This document shows positions 5,440 through 7,437 of a DNA stretch of 7,437 nt, piece after piece. Each line of letters starts with the position of its first letter. Position 1 is the stretch's first letter. Both the position numbers and the translations under genes were made by a program. The notes beneath the pieces are model-generated. The model searched no databases. It was not told where the DNA came from and saw nothing but the letters and a program-made list of their open reading frames with translations. This DNA is from an uncultured Bacteroidota bacterium (lineage in GTDB: Bacteria; Bacteroidota; Bacteroidia; Chitinophagales; Chitinophagaceae). The stretch covers positions 1-7,437 of the forward strand of contig CAMLEX010000234.1 in NCBI GenBank assembly GCA_946479055.1, in the 5' to 3' direction.

Positions 5440-7314
5440 TTATTTTGTTTTCGTTAATACAATTTGCTGGTTATAAAAATTATTCAGTTGTTCAATATCC
5501 TTGTTCCATTGAGTGAACTGTTCAGGCTTGATCTCGGATTGATGCAGGATGATCTCACAGCGGTAATTAAGTTTGGATCCATTCACCGCATAGCTTCCTG
5601 AAAAACTATAGCCCGGACGATTGACAGCCAGAACAGCCGGTAACTCCCCCGGTTTTTTCCCTTCGGGAAGTCGCAGTTCAGTCTCAAACACCAGGTGATT
5701 TTTAAAGTAAAACCAATAAGGCAGTTTACGGGTAGCTGTATCTATCTTGAAATTCTCAAGGCTGCGGCGGTTATCTATTTCAAGATAGGTTTCCTGGCCA
5801 AATTCGCTCAACACATTTTTCCAGTTGATATCATATTCCACGTTCAGATCCATATTATAATCGCTGAGGTTGGCCACTTTCAGTGCATCGATCTCGAAAT
5901 TATTCTTGCCTTCCGATAGAAAACGCAGGAGTGCTTTTTCCTGTTTGTCCTGTTTAATGTTGTTGAGTGCAGTAAGCAGCCAAACTTTGTTTTCCCCTTT
6001 CCAACTCTGAACAATATGTCCTTTCAGGTTGGAACCTTCTACCGATAACAATCTTTTTTCATAAGCCGTATTCTGAAGATGATTAGCCATCGGAACTTTT
6101 CCGAGTATATAATTGGCGCCGTCTTCTATCAGGGTTTGTCTTCCCTGTATCCGTTCAGCTACCTCACCCATACCGATATATTTTTCCGTAGCATCCAGGT
6201 ACACCGGCTTGCCGCCATTCATCCAGACGGAGATCATATGATTGTCTACCGACAGCGAAGGTGTACTATAGTCATATGCCAGGTGCTTCGTGCCGATCCA
6301 GCATTTGCGGGCATCAATACCCGTGCTGCGAAGCATTTCCGTTACCAGGTTGGCCATGCCTTTGCAATCGCCATATTTTTTGCGCATCACTTCCTGGGCT
6401 TTCTCAGGTTTGAACCCTGCAATACCATCTTCGAATGCGATATAGCGGATATTATCCTGTACCCATTGAAAAACGGCTTTTACTTTTTCTTGCTCCGTGC
6501 TCAGTCCCTTTATTATTTCCGCTGTCTTTTCTTTGATAAGCTTTTCATCATTGCCTGTTTGCAGCACCAGCTTGTGGTACCAACTGTATTGATCCTTTAG
6601 CGTATTGAAATAAGTAAGTTTCCCTTCTTTTGTCTCGGCGGATTTGCTCATCACCAATACATGCGGAGCATAATAAGTAAAGCCCGGGGCCGATTGCTCA
6701 CGGATCATGGCAGGAAGATCTTTCATGGTATACGTGTATACCGTTTCATCCCCTTCTGTTGTTACGTTTTTGCGGATATTGTAATTGGAAAAATTAAATT
6801 CTTTCAGTTCCACTTTCATCCACGATGGCACAATGATCTTTATCTCCTGGTCAAGGATGGTTTGCGGTTCCATAAAATGAACGCTGGTAAAATAATGCGG
6901 GTCCACGATGGTCTTACTGAAACTGACTTTTGACGTAGATCCTTTCTTGACAAGGGGAAGAGAAAAATAGCAAACCCGTGCATCAGAATAAAAGATGCCA
7001 TCGGAACTATAATAATCATTAGTCGGAACAATGCCATGTTTCCTTGACTGATCCACCAGGATGTTTACATCGTCCATCCGTTCCATATCGTTATAAAACT
7101 CCGCAACAGGAATATCCGTGCGGTAATTATTACAATAGTAGGTCCGGGTGGTTTTCTCTTTCACCTGCACGGGTGAATCCCCGTTTCCTTTTACAAAACG
7201 GAATTCCTTGCTGCACTGGCTGATGACGATATTCTTATTATCGGTTTCGGAAGATTGGGCGAATGCAATAGTTGTATAGAGTATTATAACCGCCCCCAGA
7301 AATATTTTTTTCAT
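5440..7314 (-). CDS. Exported DUF3857 transglutaminase-like protein with intact catalytic triad
   Basis: This 624-residue protein has a Sec signal peptide (residues 1-19, cleavage predicted at AFA before QSSETDN). It follows the common Bacteroidota plan: a DUF3857-type N-terminal domain (about 45-220), a transglutaminase-like cysteine-protease-fold domain (about 255-385) and a DUF3858-like C-terminal beta domain (about 420-610). The triad is visible as Cys317 in YGDCKGMA, His359 in VDNHMISV and Asp374 in VYLDATE. WVQDNIRYIAFEDG (284-297) and KPEKAQEVM just before the Cys motif are also typical. Such domains may act as peptidases, amidases or cross-linking enzymes; the substrate is unknown. 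It is first in a two-gene operon with the catalytically degenerate paralogue 10 bases downstream, suggesting the two work together in the periplasm. The ATG at 7314 is supported by the signal peptide directly after it; GGGAG lies too far upstream (about 13 bases) to be a clear ribosome binding site. Confidence 0.92.
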   Translation of the reverse strand: MKKIFLGAVIILYTTIAFAQSSETDNKNIVISQCSKEFRFVKGNGDSPVQVKEKTTRTYYCNNYRTDIPVAEFYNDMERMDDVNILVDQSRKHGIVPTNDYYSSDGIFYSDARVCYFSLPLVKKGSTSKVSFSKTIVDPHYFTSVHFMEPQTILDQEIKIIVPSWMKVELKEFNFSNYNIRKNVTTEGDETVYTYTMKDLPAMIREQSAPGFTYYAPHVLVMSKSAETKEGKLTYFNTLKDQYSWYHKLVLQTGNDEKLIKEKTAEIIKGLSTEQEKVKAVFQWVQDNIRYIAFEDGIAGFKPEKAQEVMRKKYGDCKGMANLVTEMLRSTGIDARKCWIGTKHLAYDYSTPSLSVDNHMISVWMNGGKPVYLDATEKYIGMGEVAERIQGRQTLIEDGANYILGKVPMANHLQNTAYEKRLLSVEGSNLKGHIVQSWKGENKVWLLTALNNIKQDKQEKALLRFLSEGKNNFEIDALKVANLSDYNMDLNVEYDINWKNVLSEFGQETYLEIDNRRSLENFKIDTATRKLPYWFYFKNHLVFETELRLPEGKKPGELPAVLAVNRPGYSFSGSYAVNGSKLNYRCEIILHQSEIKPEQFTQWNKDIEQLNNFYNQQIVLTKTK

Positions 7315-7437
7315 AGTGATATTCAGCTCCCGCTATCTTAAGTTTTGGTAAGAACCGTTACCCGGTACACAGTATGCAGGCAACAGCAAACGACACAAGA
7401 TATATATTTTCAGTAAAAATCAATAGCCGTTAAGGAA
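7315..7437 (-). other. Upstream region of the transglutaminase-like operon
   Basis: These 123 bases should hold the promoter and 5' untranslated region of the minus-strand operon, but no convincing TTTG/TAnnTTTG pair was found. A small possible hairpin (GGTAA and TTACC arms, six-base loop) is visible. Whether another gene ends just beyond the right edge cannot be told. Confidence 0.35.

Noticed and set aside
6079..6600. Plus-strand open frame of 173 codons opposite the transglutaminase-like gene
   Set aside because: It is antisense to the catalytic domain of a well-supported gene and has no recognisable motif.

Overview
The window looks like chromosomal DNA from a member of the Bacteroidota, most likely the Chitinophagaceae or a close relative. 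This assignment is an inference. It rests on the style of the TrpE sequence, a tandem pair of secreted DUF3857-type transglutaminase-like proteins (a hallmark of that phylum), a Bacteroidota-type promoter (TTTG, 20 bases, then a near-match to TAnnTTTG), and mostly weak or absent Shine-Dalgarno sequences. Sampled lines of sequence give about 43-57% GC in most genes and about 25-32% in one gene (2122-2883).

Left part, minus strand (1-1211): the first 336 codons of trpE (anthranilate synthase component I), running off the left edge. It is preceded by a regulatory leader that reads as a classical tryptophan attenuator. There is a promoter at 1180-1211, a 20-residue leader peptide with three consecutive Trp codons (1110-1172), and a strong intrinsic terminator (about 1047-1075) placed between the leader peptide and trpE. 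TrpE also carries the residues associated with feedback inhibition by tryptophan, so both transcription and activity are probably tuned to tryptophan. A six-unit heptanucleotide tandem repeat lies inside trpE and stays in frame.

Middle, plus strand (1271-2883): a compact three-gene cluster divergent from trp. It encodes an RBBP9/YdeN-type alpha/beta hydrolase with its catalytic triad, a small GNAT-fold acetyltransferase-like protein (YjdJ/NATD1 type), and an unrecognised AT-rich single-pass membrane protein that overlaps the previous gene by one base. A 254-base intergenic stretch (2884-3137) follows. It holds the terminator of the converging right-hand operon and a 12-base perfect palindrome.

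Right part, minus strand (3138-7314): a two-gene operon of exported DUF3857/transglutaminase-like proteins. The first gene keeps a Cys-His-Asp catalytic triad. The second, 10 bases downstream and longer, has the same overall architecture but appears to have lost the Cys and His, so it is probably a pseudoenzyme partner. Bases 7315-7437 are the upstream region of this operon, with no clear promoter.

The most notable items are the trp leader with its nearly leaderless promoter geometry, the heptamer repeat in trpE, and the active/inactive transglutaminase-like pair.
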